Shown: piece after piece, positions 34,299 through 47,834 of the stretch
How positions within the stretch are numbered: the first letter of the stretch is position 1
Layout of the letters: each line of letters opens with the position of its first letter
DNA from: Lunularia cruciata
Lineage: Eukaryota > Streptophyta > Marchantiopsida > Lunulariales > Lunulariaceae
Direction: 5' to 3'
Length of the DNA: 64,000 bases
Assembly (NCBI GenBank): GCA_948567375.1
Contig: OX419761.1
Coordinates: 39,434,501-39,498,500, forward strand
Notes under the pieces: generated by a model
Seen by the model: the letters and a program-made list of their open reading frames with translations, nothing else
Told to the model about the DNA's origin: nothing
Database searches by the model: none
Translations under genes and position numbers: made by a program

Positions 34299-35107
34299 CT
34301 ATTTTTCCATAGGTGTCTTACACTCAATAGCAGTAGAGGGAGAAGTATTTACCAAATAACAAGCTGTATTTAAAGCTTTTGCCCAAAAACTCTTCTCCAA
34401 TCTGACATTGCTTAACATACTTCTTGCTTTCTCCAAGAGTGTATGATTTATCTGCTCTGCCACACCATTTTTTTGAGGGGTACCCGGAACGGTAAAGTGA
34501 TGAATTATCCCTTCACTCTTACAAAATCTATTAAACTCTCCAGATTTGTATTCTCCACCATTATCAGATCTCAAACACTTCACTTTCCTTCCAATTTGTT
34601 TCTCCATCATCACCTTCTATTGTTTAAAGGTAGAGAAGACCACTGATTTTTCTCCATGGTGTAGACCCATACTCTCCTAGAGTAATCATCAACCAAAGAC
34701 ACAAAATAAAATGCTCCAGATTTTGAAGCTACAGGTGCAGGGCCCCCAACATCAGAATGCATATAGTCTAAAATTCCCTTTGTGCAATGAACTCGTGTGG
34801 AAAAGCTTACCCTTTGTTGCTTTCCTATTACACAATGCTCATAAAATTTAAACTTAAAACTTTTAAAGCTCTTCAAAAGTTGTTGCTTGGACAATTCATT
34901 TAGACCTCTTTCACTCATATGACCAAAACGTAGGTTCCTTAACTGAGTAAGATCTTTGGGATCTTCATTTTCTGAAATAGTACTTGCAACTCTTTCATTA
35001 ATGGTCTCTCCAACAAGCTCATAAAGATTCATATCTTCTTGCTCGTCATTACAATGCTCCTTTTGATACCTTGAGTGTTCCATTTTCTGCTCCCCACCTC
35101 CAACCAT
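34299..35107 (-). pseudogene. copia integrase core and zinc-binding region
   Basis: Two frames. The upstream one (35107-34610) has the pre-integrase zinc region: LRFGHMSERGL and HCVIGKQ, then DYMHSDVGGP and VDDYSRRVWVY. The first His of the HHCC site (usually LWH) reads LRN, and the first Cys (usually CEHC) is Tyr. The second frame (34613-34299) has LRSDNGGEY and TPQKNGVAEQ, which supply the second Asp and the Glu of the catalytic D,D,E triad. The frame break lies near 34610. Confidence 0.92.
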
Positions 35108-35340
35108 TTGAGTCCAAAGTGCCTAGTGATATCAAATTCTTCCTTAACTCAGGAACATGCTTCACATCAGCAAGAGTCCTCACAATACCATCAAACATCT
35201 TAACACATATTGTACCAATGCCAATAGCTTTGCAAGCCTTGTTGTTCCCCATTATTACAGATCCTCCATTGAATGGTTTGTACTCATGAAACCATTCCTT
35301 ATTTGGATACTTATGGTAAGAGCAACCTGAGTCCAATATC
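35049..35340 (-). pseudogene. copia aspartic protease remnant
   Basis: The minus strand reads SWILDSGCSYHKYPNKEWF, with the DSG catalytic motif of copia proteases, followed by VIMGNNKACKAIGIG and VKHVPELRKNLISLG. The reading frame is open from the DSG motif to the end of the domain but is out of register with gag. Confidence 0.92.
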
Positions 35341-35459
35341 CATGACTCCTCAAATTTATCTTTGTCTTGTCACATAGAACATCATCCACAATACCAGATG
35401 ACTCAGCAATACTTGCTTGATCTGAAATTTGACCTTTATCCTTATTGGACTCAAGCCTC

Positions 35460-36271
35460 TTGTTGTTACAATCTTTCTTGAAATGTCCAACCTTCCCAAA
35501 AATCCAGCATTTTCCTTTGGAACCTCCAGTTCTAGACTTGGATCTTGATTTACTCTTGATCTGATCTCTCTCTTGTCATTTCTCTGATAAATAGAGCCTC
35601 TGGATTTGTCTTTTCTTGGTTGGGTCTTTTTCGCATCTCATTGGACAATAATGCTGAAGTAACCTCCTCACAGTTTATATCATCGTTCCCACATAGAGAG
35701 TTGTGAACAGATGCTCATATGAAGGAGAAAGTGAAGTCAATAACAGCAACGCCTTATCCTCCTCTTCTAACTTGACCTCTATGCTCATCAACTCACAAAA
35801 GATTTTGTTGAAAGCATTGAGGTGCTCCATAGTACTTCGGCCTTCCTTCATCCACAACATATACAACTTCTGTTTAAGATACAGTCTATTTGTTGATGAC
35901 TTTGTCATATAAAGATTCTCCAGTTTGGCCCATAGTTTTGGTGCAGATTCCTCATTCATAGCATTGTATAGCACTTCATCAGCAAGGTTCAACCAAATAG
36001 TGCTAATAGCTTTAAGATCTGCATCTTCATCTTCTTCATCCTCATTACTTTTGTCCTCCTGTTTTTTCTTCAGTGCTCTATGTAGTCGTTGCTGGACAAG
36101 AAGGTCCTTCATCTTCAGTTGCCAAAGCACAAAATTGTTTTTCCCCTCAAACTTCTCCACTGCAAATTTAGCATTTGATATGGATATCACCCCTGCCATT
36201 GCTTTGCTGTGGACTTGCTTCTTGACCCTCTTCATTGTACCCTCATATCTTAAGTCTCTCTTCAGTACCAA
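35460..36271 (-). pseudogene. copia gag with degenerate zinc knuckle
   Basis: The capsid-like part (36271-35675) is open for 198 codons and has KFEGKNNFVLWQLKMKDLL, then LYMTKSSTNRLYLKQKLYML and LTSLSPSYEHL, the usual plant copia gag pattern. Beyond a frame break, the zinc knuckle near 35480-35520 reads CWIFGKVGHFKKDC, where the second Cys of CX2CX4HX4C has become Phe. The start is taken at the first Met about 20 bp downstream of the LTR, just past the primer-binding site. Confidence 0.92.
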
Positions 36272-36275
36272 CTAA

Positions 36276-36287
36276 GCTCTGATACTA
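36276..36287 (-). promoter_or_regulatory. copia primer-binding site (initiator tRNA-Met type)
   Basis: The minus strand reads TAGTATCAGAGC, starting 2 nt inside the LTR. This matches the usual plant copia site TGGTATCAGAGC, complementary to initiator tRNA-Met, with one change. Confidence 0.9.
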
Positions 36288-36289
36288 AT

Positions 36290-36463
36290 TGTTAGAAAAA
36301 CACAGTTCCTAGGATCTCTCACAATAGCACCTCACAAACCACATTAAACAGAAATGAGAGGACTAATAGGAAATAACATGGTTCACTCCCTGTCCCAAAA
36401 ACTACCTCCACTGCTTAAACAGGCTCACACCAACCTTCGAGAACTCTATTTCTCATTGCACAC

Positions 36464-36516
<53 letters not shown>

Positions 36517-36639
36517 TCAATCATCGTCATCCACTTGAACTTCTAGACAAGTGACTGTCCACTTGAATTTCTCTAGACAAATGACAAGCAACGGCCATCA
36601 GTTCCGTTTGCTTTTGCCCTTGACAAGCAAAACATAACA
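36290..36639 (-). repeat. copia 5' LTR (right)
   Basis: 350 bp, starting tgttag and ending taaca, with an (AT)n run at 36469-36514 in its middle. It also has a local duplication of the segment around ccacttgaa and ctagacaa (36528-36580) that the left LTR lacks. Confidence 0.92.
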
Positions 36640-39111
36640 ATTTAGAGTTCTAACTACATAAGCTACATGGGAAATCTTGATTAGAGTCCTCGACCTTAAT
36701 TCACTGATCTAATACATATTGTATAAAAGTCAACCATGTATAGTATAGTAGAGGTTTAGCGTTTCTTTCAACACATCAAATTATAGATATCTTATAGACA
36801 CATTACTTTGCTGATTACTTCCTCTATTTAAGGGACAAGAAACATCGTCTCAATTGAATGAGTTAGCTGTGAAAACTCATTGGGTCGCTTGAATCTTGTG
36901 AGCATTAACCTTAGGTGCCGGTGAACTTATTTATATGATTTTTATGAGTCTTTTGGACTACACGAAAGCATGTACTGCAAGACGTTTCGTGAAATGAGGG
37001 CGAATACAGTGGAACAATTGTCTGCAAGCGATTGAATATACTGCAGGAAGCCAAGTACAATTGAAGGAAGGTCAGTTTAGTACACCCAGGCTTTTTAGTG
37101 GATGTCCTGCGCCTCTCGAACACTATGGTAGATGAATGAAGGCCCAGCTGGATAGCTTCACGTGCCTAGACATGTGTGGAATCAATTGTTCACCTTTCAA
37201 CAGACAAGAAAGAACGAAAATAATCATCTGATGCCGTAGAGGAGTGTTGCTACACCCAATGTCATAGTTGGGATTATTGGCAAAGCTGCGGCTGCTGCAA
37301 TGCTTTAGTTCCATAAATGGAAGACGGCGTGTCTCATATCTGATTTCCACACTTGATTAGTCATAGACTTGTTCAAGGTTACAGCGGATCATCAGGATTT
37401 TCTCCCCAAGGTTGACATGTTTATGATGTCACAGAACACATCAACATAAATGCAAACACTAATTTGATACCGAAATTTTTGGTGTTTGCCAGAAAGGAAC
37501 TGCAGACTTCCATTAGAATACAATTAACGACTCGTACAACGTTGTCATTATCGTAGATAAGAAAATGCAGTATATTGAAAGCTTTTGGGCATATACTTCT
37601 GCGCCTACTACCCGAAAGTAGTTTTCACTAAACGAACGGTCATAAGATACTCAGTCACATTGATAAGTATTTACAAAATCTTATTAAATATACTCGCCGT
37701 ACAAGGTTATGTAAAGTGATATTGGATCCCGTATGACCTTATGGGGAGCTGCTAATCAAGACTGAACTTTTGCGTCAACTTATTAATGATGGTTGGACAC
37801 AGCACTATCTAGCTTTCCTTCCTAGCTGCTGCTGGCTTGATGGCGTTGTGTTCACATTGTTTCCCAAACACGTTGAGAAATTTTAACTCTTACAGTCAAT
37901 ACGTAGGCAATCGGAGTGGAAAAGACCACTTGGGGGTCCCATTAACGGTTGCTAGTGTGTTTCAACCGCCACGTGAGATGCTGGTGAGCTAAGGAGATTC
38001 TGGATTTGCTTATTGACACAAGGAAGAGAGAAGTGAGCTTGGAGTACAAATGGAGTTCTAACCATTTTCTCAACTTGAGGTTAAATCTGTGCTTATTCCC
38101 ATCCATCAACGATGCACCGTGGAAATGTATAATAGACTATAGTGCAACGATGACAAAATGTTAATTCGACACATGTGACTCTTCAGTTCTTCCACTTCAG
38201 AAAGAGATGCATGGGTAGTTTGGCAGTTCATATGGTAGCTTTGTAGCCGGGATCTTTCAAATTTAATTGCATATGAAGACGGTCAAATAGAGCTAAAGTT
38301 TGCTTCCGCTACCTAAACAAGCTTGAGTATGCTAACAAGATAAGGATCGCAAACTTTTTGTTGAGCACTCACTCACTGTAGTGCCAATTTCTATTGACAA
38401 AACTTCATTGGCAAAAGTGTTTCTCTATTTTGAGAAGTGAGAGCAGTGTGAGTACGGATGATGTTATGGCAACTATATATGATAAGTCATTGCAGAGGAA
38501 GATGTTGAAGCGATTGTGCAAAGGGTTTTGAAACCATGCACATGTAGACAATTTGATGATGCCAGTGATGTCTTACTTGACATTCAAAGACGGAATCTAT
38601 GGGTGGTCTAAAGGAGAGGAAGAAACTGCAAAGTTGTGCCTAAGATCCATGTGGTAGGATGAAATCCTACTATATATAGAAAAGGACACCAATCCTTCTA
38701 TAACTGGGTGCCTATATCCCTTGCATGGCAAGGCAATCTATCTTACTGACATTGGAACAAAAGGATGTCTTCTGAATGGATAGAGGAGGACGATGCTTCT
38801 TCACAATATGTTTCCCTAGACGATTGTTGTAGCAGAAATATGGAATAAATACCGACATGGACGGGGGACTCGTGCTCCGGTTCCGCAAGAGCACATGCTT
38901 TATGCTCATCGCAAATTGTGGAAGTGTTCTTCAATTCTGGAAAAGTACAGCCTTGATTCGTCTACAGGTCGTAGGCTTCTTCATGGCCACATAACATGGC
39001 TGGAAGCACCAATGTACCTCGGATCCCTTTCTCCTCCGAGAAGGACTTTACGGTACTCTAAATTGTCACGAAGATTTAACGGTACCCAAAGTTGGCAGGA
39101 AAGCTTAACAG
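36640..39111. other. Stretch without a recognised gene
   Basis: No gene is recognised. Short frames near 36911-37350 (minus) and 38712-39137 (both strands) show no motif. Confidence 0.35.
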
Positions 39112-39267
39112 AGGAAAAAGGTGACCGCGTAGGATAACGAGAACGATGGGAAGGACCCATCAAACCGTACAAGGATAAGGATAAGACATAAGGGGTAAAA
39201 TGGACCTAAGCTTCAATAGTATCGGTATAAAATATCTGCCCCACTGCATCTAAGATATCTTAAAATT
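39112..39267 (-). mobile_element. Copy H of dispersed LINE-like repeat, extended form
   Basis: The minus strand carries the conserved C-terminal peptide track (DILDAVGQI, then DTIEA and a stop), followed by the untranslated part and an intact CGCGGTCAC terminus. Direct repeats cagaggaaaa flank it exactly (39109-39118 and 39268-39277), consistent with a target duplication of about 10 bp, though the second one also begins copy I. Confidence 0.7.
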
Positions 39268-39341
39268 CAGAGGAAAATGCGACAGCGTAGGATAACAAGA
39301 AGGATGGAAAGAAGCACAAGGAAAAGACATAAGATGTCTTA
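39268..39341 (-). mobile_element. Copy I of dispersed LINE-like repeat, next to copy H
   Basis: The plus strand shows cgacagcgtaggataacaag, gatggaaagaagcacaagg and aagacataag. Immediately to its right lies aaaacttaacag (39342-39353), which matches aaagcttaacag (39100-39111) left of copy H at 11 of 12 positions. The H-I pair as a whole is therefore also flanked by a direct repeat. Confidence 0.6.
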
Positions 39342-39353
39342 AAACTTAACAGT

Positions 39354-42080
39354 ACACTTTGGTGTCACGGGGCTTCAAGTGTCATGTTGGCAGTAATGAC
39401 TTCGTGTTGATTATTACGTTATTGTCAAGGCACCGAATGGGGGAATCGAGTCGAGTTGGGATCAACAGCACTCGGGTTTTGATAGAGTCCGGTATTAATT
39501 AGGTCTTTTTCTTTCCTTTTTGTTGTATCGTCGTTTAGCGAAATTATAATTTGTTTCTTTCTCTGAGAGTCAAATATCGCAACAAAACGCCTCTTCTAGA
39601 AACTCACTCCACAACTACGATTTCAAATCCTTAACGAGCAAAAAAAAAAACATTCTTCATAGGTTTGAATCCTTTCCTTGAAAGAGTATCCTATTTGTTA
39701 TTGTGAACAATCAGAGGAACAATCTTATGTGTATATTTGTATGACTGCCATCCAGGATTGACGTGCCATATCAAGTTTACAAGAGGCAGTGTTAAATCTT
39801 TTGGCCGACTTAGGGTACCGTTATATGCGAATATCAAAGTCCCAAATATGCGAATACCATTAAGTCTCTCTCTGCACTTCTCCTCCTCATCTTCTCTATG
39901 GAGAGGATGGCTTCGCTTGTCTGTCGAAGACCAAGAGCTACTAGATGGGTACTCTACGACTATCTAAACCTTGAGCTATGGAGGGGCAGGTGATGACAAG
40001 AAACACTGGTAGCACTAGACCGGCAATCACTAAGGTGAGAAGAAGAATGGGGAGCGAATAGTATTCCCCGAAGGAACAAAAGAAAGGAGGTGCAGTGAAG
40101 TCAGATGAGGTGGAAAAGGTCGAGATGTAGGGATGCTCCCTGTATGGTCTGTCGAGAACAAAGCCGCGTCGGACGACACGACAGGATGCGTCTCAATGAC
40201 TGATTACAATACAAGCGACCTTTATCCAAAAAAGTTCAAAGAATACCTTACGAGTAAGGGATTCTTTTACTATGGATTATCCTAACCCTGCGCTCGATCC
40301 ACAAGGGCATGCATGCAACTACATCTCCTTGTTTTCCTGCTGCTTGAATCAATGTGATGTTTCGGGCACTTCCTTTTTCTCTATCTTCTCTCTCTATAAG
40401 GTTATAAGCTTCCTCAAAGTCATGGTTACCGTCAAGGACATGACTCAGAAATTACTTCCCAAAGGTAAGACGTTCCAAAAATTGTTAGACTTAGTTTGAT
40501 TCTAATTACCGTAAAATAAGCACCTTGAGTAATATCTCTGCCTGACTTGAGTCACCCATTCTATCTTACAGGATGAACGTACATGTAATTTGCTTTGAGC
40601 TCTGCTGTTTACAACTGAGCAAACAACTGATAGGATCAGTAATGGAAAGAAATAGAAAAGAATTTGAAGATATTTAGGTGTCGGTGCCAGGACTGGAAAA
40701 GGTATTAGCACGAGTCATCCGCCATTTGAAGCAGATTGCATTTGAACTTCTTGTATACATATCTCTCATTGTCTCTTCATCGCTTTATTGACTTCATCCA
40801 TTCTCCTGACAGCTAACGAATCTCTCTGACGAATATCTTCATGCTTTGAGTAAGTCGGGTTATTTCATCAGATGATGAAGTCAGCTGGAAAAGCTCCACT
40901 GGACAGACATACAAATCGTGCCACTGCCAACTAATGACAGTAATAGAAAGAGAAGTGTGAAAACTGGGAGGAAGGAAAGGCGTTGCAAGGACATTTGAAT
41001 TCGTCTTCCTGCCACTATCAACATCCAAGCGAATAGGACAGGTTTAATTGTGTCAGTGCTACCACATTTGACTAGAACACAAGGTCCACTCTACTTTCCG
41101 TAATTCAGCTTCTCCGGCAGGAGGGGAAATCGCATGCTAGAAGTAAAGAGACGAAAGCGTGTTTAAATGAAAGATGAAGGGATGTGGAGAAAAACGAACA
41201 TGGAGACTTCGCATAAGACATGATTTCAAAGGCCACTTCAATCATGGCTCAGAAGATGTAGTGTTGTCCATAGACCAAGTTGTCGTCTGAAATATTCTCA
41301 ACGGATACGACAAATTAGGTGTATGTCTGTGCACTTTAAACCTCCAAATCAATGGCAGTATGATCATACGATCCTGAACTATCAGATAACTTTATCAAAT
41401 ACATGTACGGATTCCAAATATGATAGTTCTGGAGGTTACTTGATAGAAGAGAAGCCTTGGGACAGAAGCCCATATCCCCATTTTTTCCTCACCCCACCCT
41501 TGGATTTGATCTTCTAGCCACGATCCATTCACATTGTGAAAAAGCACAAAGCTGGCCAAACTACTCTTAGTTTTCTTCGTTTTCAGTGTCCGTCTTGAAG
41601 AGAAGATCCGAGCTAAATAGTACACGTCGAGGTAAAAACAGAGGGATAACAAGGCATTGAAAACTACTTCAAAAACCAAAAAGCACAAGGCCCAAGGAAC
41701 TATTCTAGTTTTGCGGGAAGTTCACGCATTCCTTTCTCCACTCGGCTGAACCCAGAGGTTTAGTGTAGGGTTTAGGGTTTAAGCTTCACCGCCCTCTCAT
41801 GTGGCGGGCCGAATGGTAAATTCCTTCACATCCTCTTGCTACATAAAGAGGAACCTATAAGTAAATTAACCAACCAGAGATTCTAAAACAACTCCAATGT
41901 TATATAATACAGTAACGTGCTAGTATTTGGAATGGAACCAGTGTGTACTGTATATGATTTTCTATAATTCAAGAGAATTACTTCGTCTGTCTATTCTACT
42001 CTAGGGTTTAAAAGAACACCAAGATCGGGATCCTCCGGTCCTTATGGCCCTAGTCTTTCCTGGATCTTCCTATCAATCGA
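39354..42080. other. Stretch without a recognised gene, with telomere-like motif
   Basis: No gene is recognised. Near 41766-41777 there is gtagggtttagggttta, two units of the plant telomere repeat. Such short telo-boxes also occur in plant promoters. No coding sequence next to it could be identified. Confidence 0.35.
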
Positions 42081-45000
42081 TACATCCTAAGGCTATGAAA
42101 TCCACTAAATTTTCTCTAATATATGGCAACCGGGATCTATTATAACTTGCTGTATATATGTTATAATATTATATAAGCTATTTTATTTATATATATAAAG
42201 ATTTTAATTTAAAAAATTCATCAATCTATAGATAATACATATTTTATGTAAATGGAATGAATGTATCAACAATATAGGATTGTCAATATAATTAAATTAA
42301 ATATATAATATATAACTACTATAAATAATTACCACTTAACTGCTACAAATAAAATACAAGGATATCAAATATTCAGAGAGAGATATTACCATATTATTAA
42401 ATTTTTCAGTCTAGGTTTTTCTCTTAATAGTTTATTATTGTTGCTCCAAATGTTATTTAGATTTAGTAAATTAAAATGAGAGAAATTACCTTGCCCTTTA
42501 CTTTGCAGTAATCTAGAGAAAATGAATATGTAATTTAGTCAAGTTAGACATCTAAAGTGATTTTTAAATGTAAATTTTCTTTATTATCATACTACTGATC
42601 ATTCTGATGTTTAAAAGTCATGTTCATTTTTGAGAAATAAGTAGTTTTTGTAAATTTTCATACAGTATTATATTTGATGTGACAACCAAGGAATAAAAAA
42701 CACCTACAAAAAGAAAATATTATAATCAGATGAGTATACAAATTTTTTACAAATGTAGGGACAAATTTATGTACTAAAGATTAAAAAAAAACTCTAAAAT
42801 AAAATCATGTGTATACACTTTCTACATACAAATATATTTAAAGACAAAATTAATAAAAAGAGCCTTATATTTGTAAATATACTCTTTTAAAGAATATTAT
42901 ACTTCACACTTTAAACTTCTTGTAATGGGACTCCATTCCTAGCAAGATAATATATCATTAATGTTAAAGTCCACGTACACAATAAATTTGTACATTTATG
43001 GTCTCTTTGGAACAACTTTTGTAAAAGTCAATATTGTTACAAAAGGCTATAAAAGTACAAAATTTTAATGTAGACTATAACATGATAATAGCAGGGGTGT
43101 GTTTTTCTCTTCCACAGTATGCTGTTTACTTTGGCATACGCTCTATTGGTTACGTGAATTAGGCTTCTTTTCCATAATGGTTGTTTCCGATTCATACAGT
43201 TGTTTCATCTTTACTTGACGAAATGGAGATGGATACAATATTCAAACCGTAATAATTCCGATCAAATTTTTTTCTAGAAGATTAGATACCACAATATATA
43301 GGATTATAACTATCACTAGATTATTTTAGAATGAGTAGCAAATAAGATTAGACGCATTAGATGACATATCAAACAAAAAAGTATGAACAATGTTTAATAG
43401 TGCTACTCTTAAACCTACCAACAAAGTAAATCATACTATACAATTTAAGAATTAGCTTTTATAATTCTAATTAAAAACAATATTTCATTCAAAATAAAAT
43501 TTAGAAATATTAGAGTCTAAATTAGTAAATTAGAAAGCCTTTCCCACTTTTGATTCACATTCAAATTCAAAGTAGTATTTCATTTCAAATAGTTCTAACT
43601 AAATAAACAAATCATGTTTTGCTTTAAAAGAAACTTAAAATTCCATATTTGATGACATTTGCTTCTTAAATGGCTTAATAAATCATATATTCCTTTTCAA
43701 AGGAAATTTTAATTGCTAAATAATTTTAAGTTTAATTATTTTTTTATCTGCTAATGATGATCAATGAATTGCCTACATAAATTTAGAAGTATTAAGGATT
43801 GGTAAACTATAGTATAATAGTGTAACAAAAATAGGAATATGCAAGTTTCTTAATCATATTGTTGTTCTACTGACTTGCAAATCTTGTATTGGTTTGAAGT
43901 TGTTAGGCTGCTAAGACAATTCATTGAGAATTGATTCACACACACTTAATTCTTAAAACTAAAAAGAACATAACTCAATATGTCCAATATAAACATGAAA
44001 AAATTCATAGAATAATGAAAATAATACTTCTTAATTTACCTTATTATTATATTAAACATATTAATTTATATTTAAACTAATTATTAAATAAAGATAACTT
44101 TTACAATTTATAACAGTAATCTAATAAATTCACATTTTTAACCTCTTACTTGAATCATATATAATATTAGCGTATACCAAATAATTTTATAATAATTGAG
44201 TTTTATTTTATTTTAAAAGATTAATTTCATTGAGATTTATTATTACAGTTAAATTAATATTTTAAAATATTCATATTAATTAGTTCTTGAAATTTATGTT
44301 TTGACTATTTTTTGAATTTCTAATGTAGTTTTTGGATTATATTTATAATCTTTGTGATTTGAGGAGAATCTAATTTTGTTTGAATTAGCATAAATTATAT
44401 TATGTACACTATTTTTCTATGGAGATTTTACAATAATTTATGCATTAAAATGTTCTATAACTTAGAATAACTTTAACTTTGTTGAGAATATTCATTGACA
44501 GTTTATGAAAGTATAACTAGTATGCACTCAAAGAGATATGCTAGTTAAAAGAGTCAATAAAAAACTTAAACGTAGAGTTGATGCTCAAAGAGTTCAACGA
44601 AGCTTTCGAAATTAGAAGGTATTAGTGGGAGTTAATATATAAGTTTATTACTAGGAGTCAATTCAGTTTGATAGTTCTTTCTAATAATAAAGGAGCTCAA
44701 TCATTGAAAGTGAAATCCTTCGCATTATATACATACACACTTGAGAATACAAATTTATATGAATGTTTTGATTATCATACTTTAGATATAACATACATTG
44801 AATGAGAATGTTATTACTAATTTCATACAAATTGATACTATTTATTCTTAACCATTATCATAACTATCGGGATATATTTATTTATTCAAAGTAGAGTTAA
44901 TGGTTTTTAGAGAAGAAATTTACTGATTTCAAAGTATAATAAGCATACCAAGTGAGTATGGAGTAAAGTAAAACACATGATTAATTATATAAATTTATAA

Positions 45001-47580
45001 CACAAACCTTTTTCCCTCTATCGTTGAAGCCTCAAGACCTCACCTTAATAATATGCACTAGGATTATCATCAAGCAATGAACTCGCTGCACATTACTGTA
45101 TTCCTCGTTTTTTTTTCTCTCTCTCTATTTTCAGTTTGTTTGTAAAGCCGTTAGTACCATGTGTAAAGACTTAATTAATCTAACCTGTCAGGGTTTTTAA
45201 TGACAATTGACTCACTTAATATTATGGAATGGTTATTAAAATAAATTTACCATGATAAACATGGAGGACACAATAATCTTAAGTATAAGCATTTGTTACC
45301 GGTCATTTTATTGTCATGAATTGTCCTTATATGAAAAGAAATGTGGATATGTAAATTTATTTCCTTCCAGCTTAACTTTCTATTTCACTTGACCTTAGAA
45401 TTTAATGGGCTTAAGAACCTTTTATAGTCTATAACAACCGCACTTCTTCCCGCTCTTTATCCATATTCGTATAATTTATAATTTATCATTATAAACAGAT
45501 TGTGACAAAAGGATCTGCTAAAGGAGACATCCCAAACTCACCTATTATATGATTTGGGCTAACTTATAGCTTCTTTCACACTGAGGAGAAACAAACATAA
45601 ATTTACAAAAAAATTGGATTTGTTGAAGAGATAGATATAATATATCTGGATCTTAAGACCCTTTCACTACTTTTTCCTATATGCTGAATTCATCCAGTAT
45701 ATATTTACGGGATTATTATATCACTGTACGGTCACTTTACTAAAGATTTTTTGGATTGAAATTTAAATCATTTAATCCAGATTATGGAAAGAAAGGATTA
45801 TAACTGATTATTTTCATATTAGCATATTTTAACATTTTTAGCATATTCCATTTTAACATATTTTAGAAGAAATTCTGGAATTTTGCCTTTATAATTCCAG
45901 GTTTGGCATTAACTTGAGAATATACAACACTCTTTTGTAATAAAAATGATAATAATAGTGTATAAAAACAAAAAAATATTTCTTAGCCAAAAACTAATTT
46001 CAAAAAAATAAAAAATAAAAAAATTCTCAAAATTAGTTTACCAATAAATGAAAAATAAAAGCGCTATTTTGAAAGCAAGAGGAAATCATTATAGATATAT
46101 GAATATATTTCTATGAATTTCTTATTATGGATAATATGAATAATATTAATATGTTTTTATTTTATAATTATGATGAAAATTTTAATTTTGTATTTTCAAA
46201 TATTAATCTTATCATAATTTTTGTATATTATATATAACATTAGTTTCTCTAAATTGGTCCTCTCTTTGATACTCATTTATAAAACATACACCATCTATGC
46301 AGAAAGGAAACAACGATGCAGTTTTTGCATATAAAAGATTTAATTTATAATAATAGCTAATTTTGATTAAACCCTCAGTTATTAGGTTTTTCTCATTTGC
46401 ACTTGATCATAAAATTTTCCATTTTAGAAACCATTACAGATCAAATTTATATAAAGTAGATATACAAAATATTTCATAAAAAAGAAGCACATAGAGATAA
46501 TATGTATTTTCCTTTTTTATTTACTTATTTTTGAAGAAGCTATAATGAGCAGGCCAAATATAAAATATACTAAATTCAAAGCTTTGTTACTTAGAAGTGA
46601 TAAACATATAAATTTTAGAATTTTAGAATTTTTTTTAATTCTATCGGCACTCTCCAATTAAACAATTCAATAAATGATTACAATGAAATAAAGGAATATT
46701 TGAAATATAATATTACAAAAATTATCATCTTTTCATATGATAGGTGAACAACTTAGGTAATATTCAATCTATTCACAAACTGAGATTATTGTTCACAAAA
46801 ATTGAAAACAAATTTTGTCTATCCATAATCTTCTTATTATCAACTTTTGACATCTTCCTTCTTATTAAAATGATCACACTAGGTTATTTTATTAATCTGA
46901 TAACAAAAAAAAGAAGTGAATATTATTATTAGTAATAACCTAGTACAACCATTTTCAGACGGTAAAGAAACAAAAATTAAGCCCTCTAGGAGTTTCATGA
47001 AAATTTCAAAAATATATCGGTAAGTTTAGAGTTTGCATGATTATAATTATCACTTGCATTATTTATTGTCCAATCTTAAAGAAATACATAGCTCTACGAA
47101 CCTTTAAAATAATGAAAGGTGAATTAAATCAATACAAGGGATGAATTTAGACTAAAAAATACAAGTAAGGTTTCAGATTCATAATAAAAACTAATTTTAT
47201 CATAATCTTTAGTTATATTATTTTTTGTCAACTGAAAATTGATATATCTAGACAAATGGATATTGAGTAGCATCAATATGAAATCAATTGAAACACAAAG
47301 ATATTAGATTTGAGACAATTATATATACAAGATTCAAATAAATAAAATACTATTCCAACCTTTCAATTTTGGGTGTTTAATTTGTTTTCACATTGTATAT
47401 CTATAAAATTTGATATTAAACTACACAGGATATCCATGAAAAATGAGTCTCCATGTTTGAAGTAGGTTGGCACTGAATTGAGTGGTGAAGTTCTGCGTCT
47501 TCTATCAGTTTTCTTCCTATAATATTGATAACTAATCAAATACAATTAAGTATTGGTAAATAATTAATTCAATAGTTTAT
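42081..47580. other. Extremely AT-rich gene-free tract
   Basis: About 5.5 kb dominated by A and T, with many poly-A, poly-T and TA runs. Stop codons close every frame, and the longest is about 60 codons. No repeat family, tRNA or known element is recognised. The edges (near 42080 and 47580) are fairly abrupt. Confidence 0.6.
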
Positions 47581-47819
47581 CTTGGATAAAGAAGGTAAGG
47601 TTAGTTCCTTTTGACAGTTAAAGCGGTTTTCTGATATAAGCTTGTAGATCTTTTTGCAGAACTTTTCATTCATTTCTAGCAAATCAAATGGGCTACATGA
47701 GGAAAAGAGAACGCAGTTGTTCAGTGAAATATTTTTTTACAAGCCCGTATATCCATTTATAAACCTTTATCTTCATACAGAGTTAAGCGAATGAATATGT
47801 GATGTAAAAAGTAAACACG

Positions 47820-47834
47820 ATTATCTGAGCGATA
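47820..47834. repeat. Target-site duplication, left copy
   Basis: attatctgagcgata is repeated exactly at 47932-47946, on the other side of the copy J insertion. Confidence 0.9.

Larger units (their letters stand above)
31905..36639 (-). mobile_element. Ty1/copia LTR retrotransposon, complete but inactivated
   Basis: A 4.7-kb element on the minus strand with two LTRs, a primer-binding site and all the domains of a copia polyprotein in copia order: gag, protease, integrase, reverse transcriptase, RNase H. Flanks gttta (31900-31904) and attta (36640-36644) agree at four of five positions, as expected for a 5-bp target duplication. The polyprotein is broken into many frames, and the LTRs differ at many positions and in their AT-repeat insert, so the insertion is old. 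Sequence style (GKNNFVLWQLKMKDLL, LDSGCSYH, RPPKRFNDSF, YVDDMLI) is that of the Tnt1-like copia elements of plants. Confidence 0.96.
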
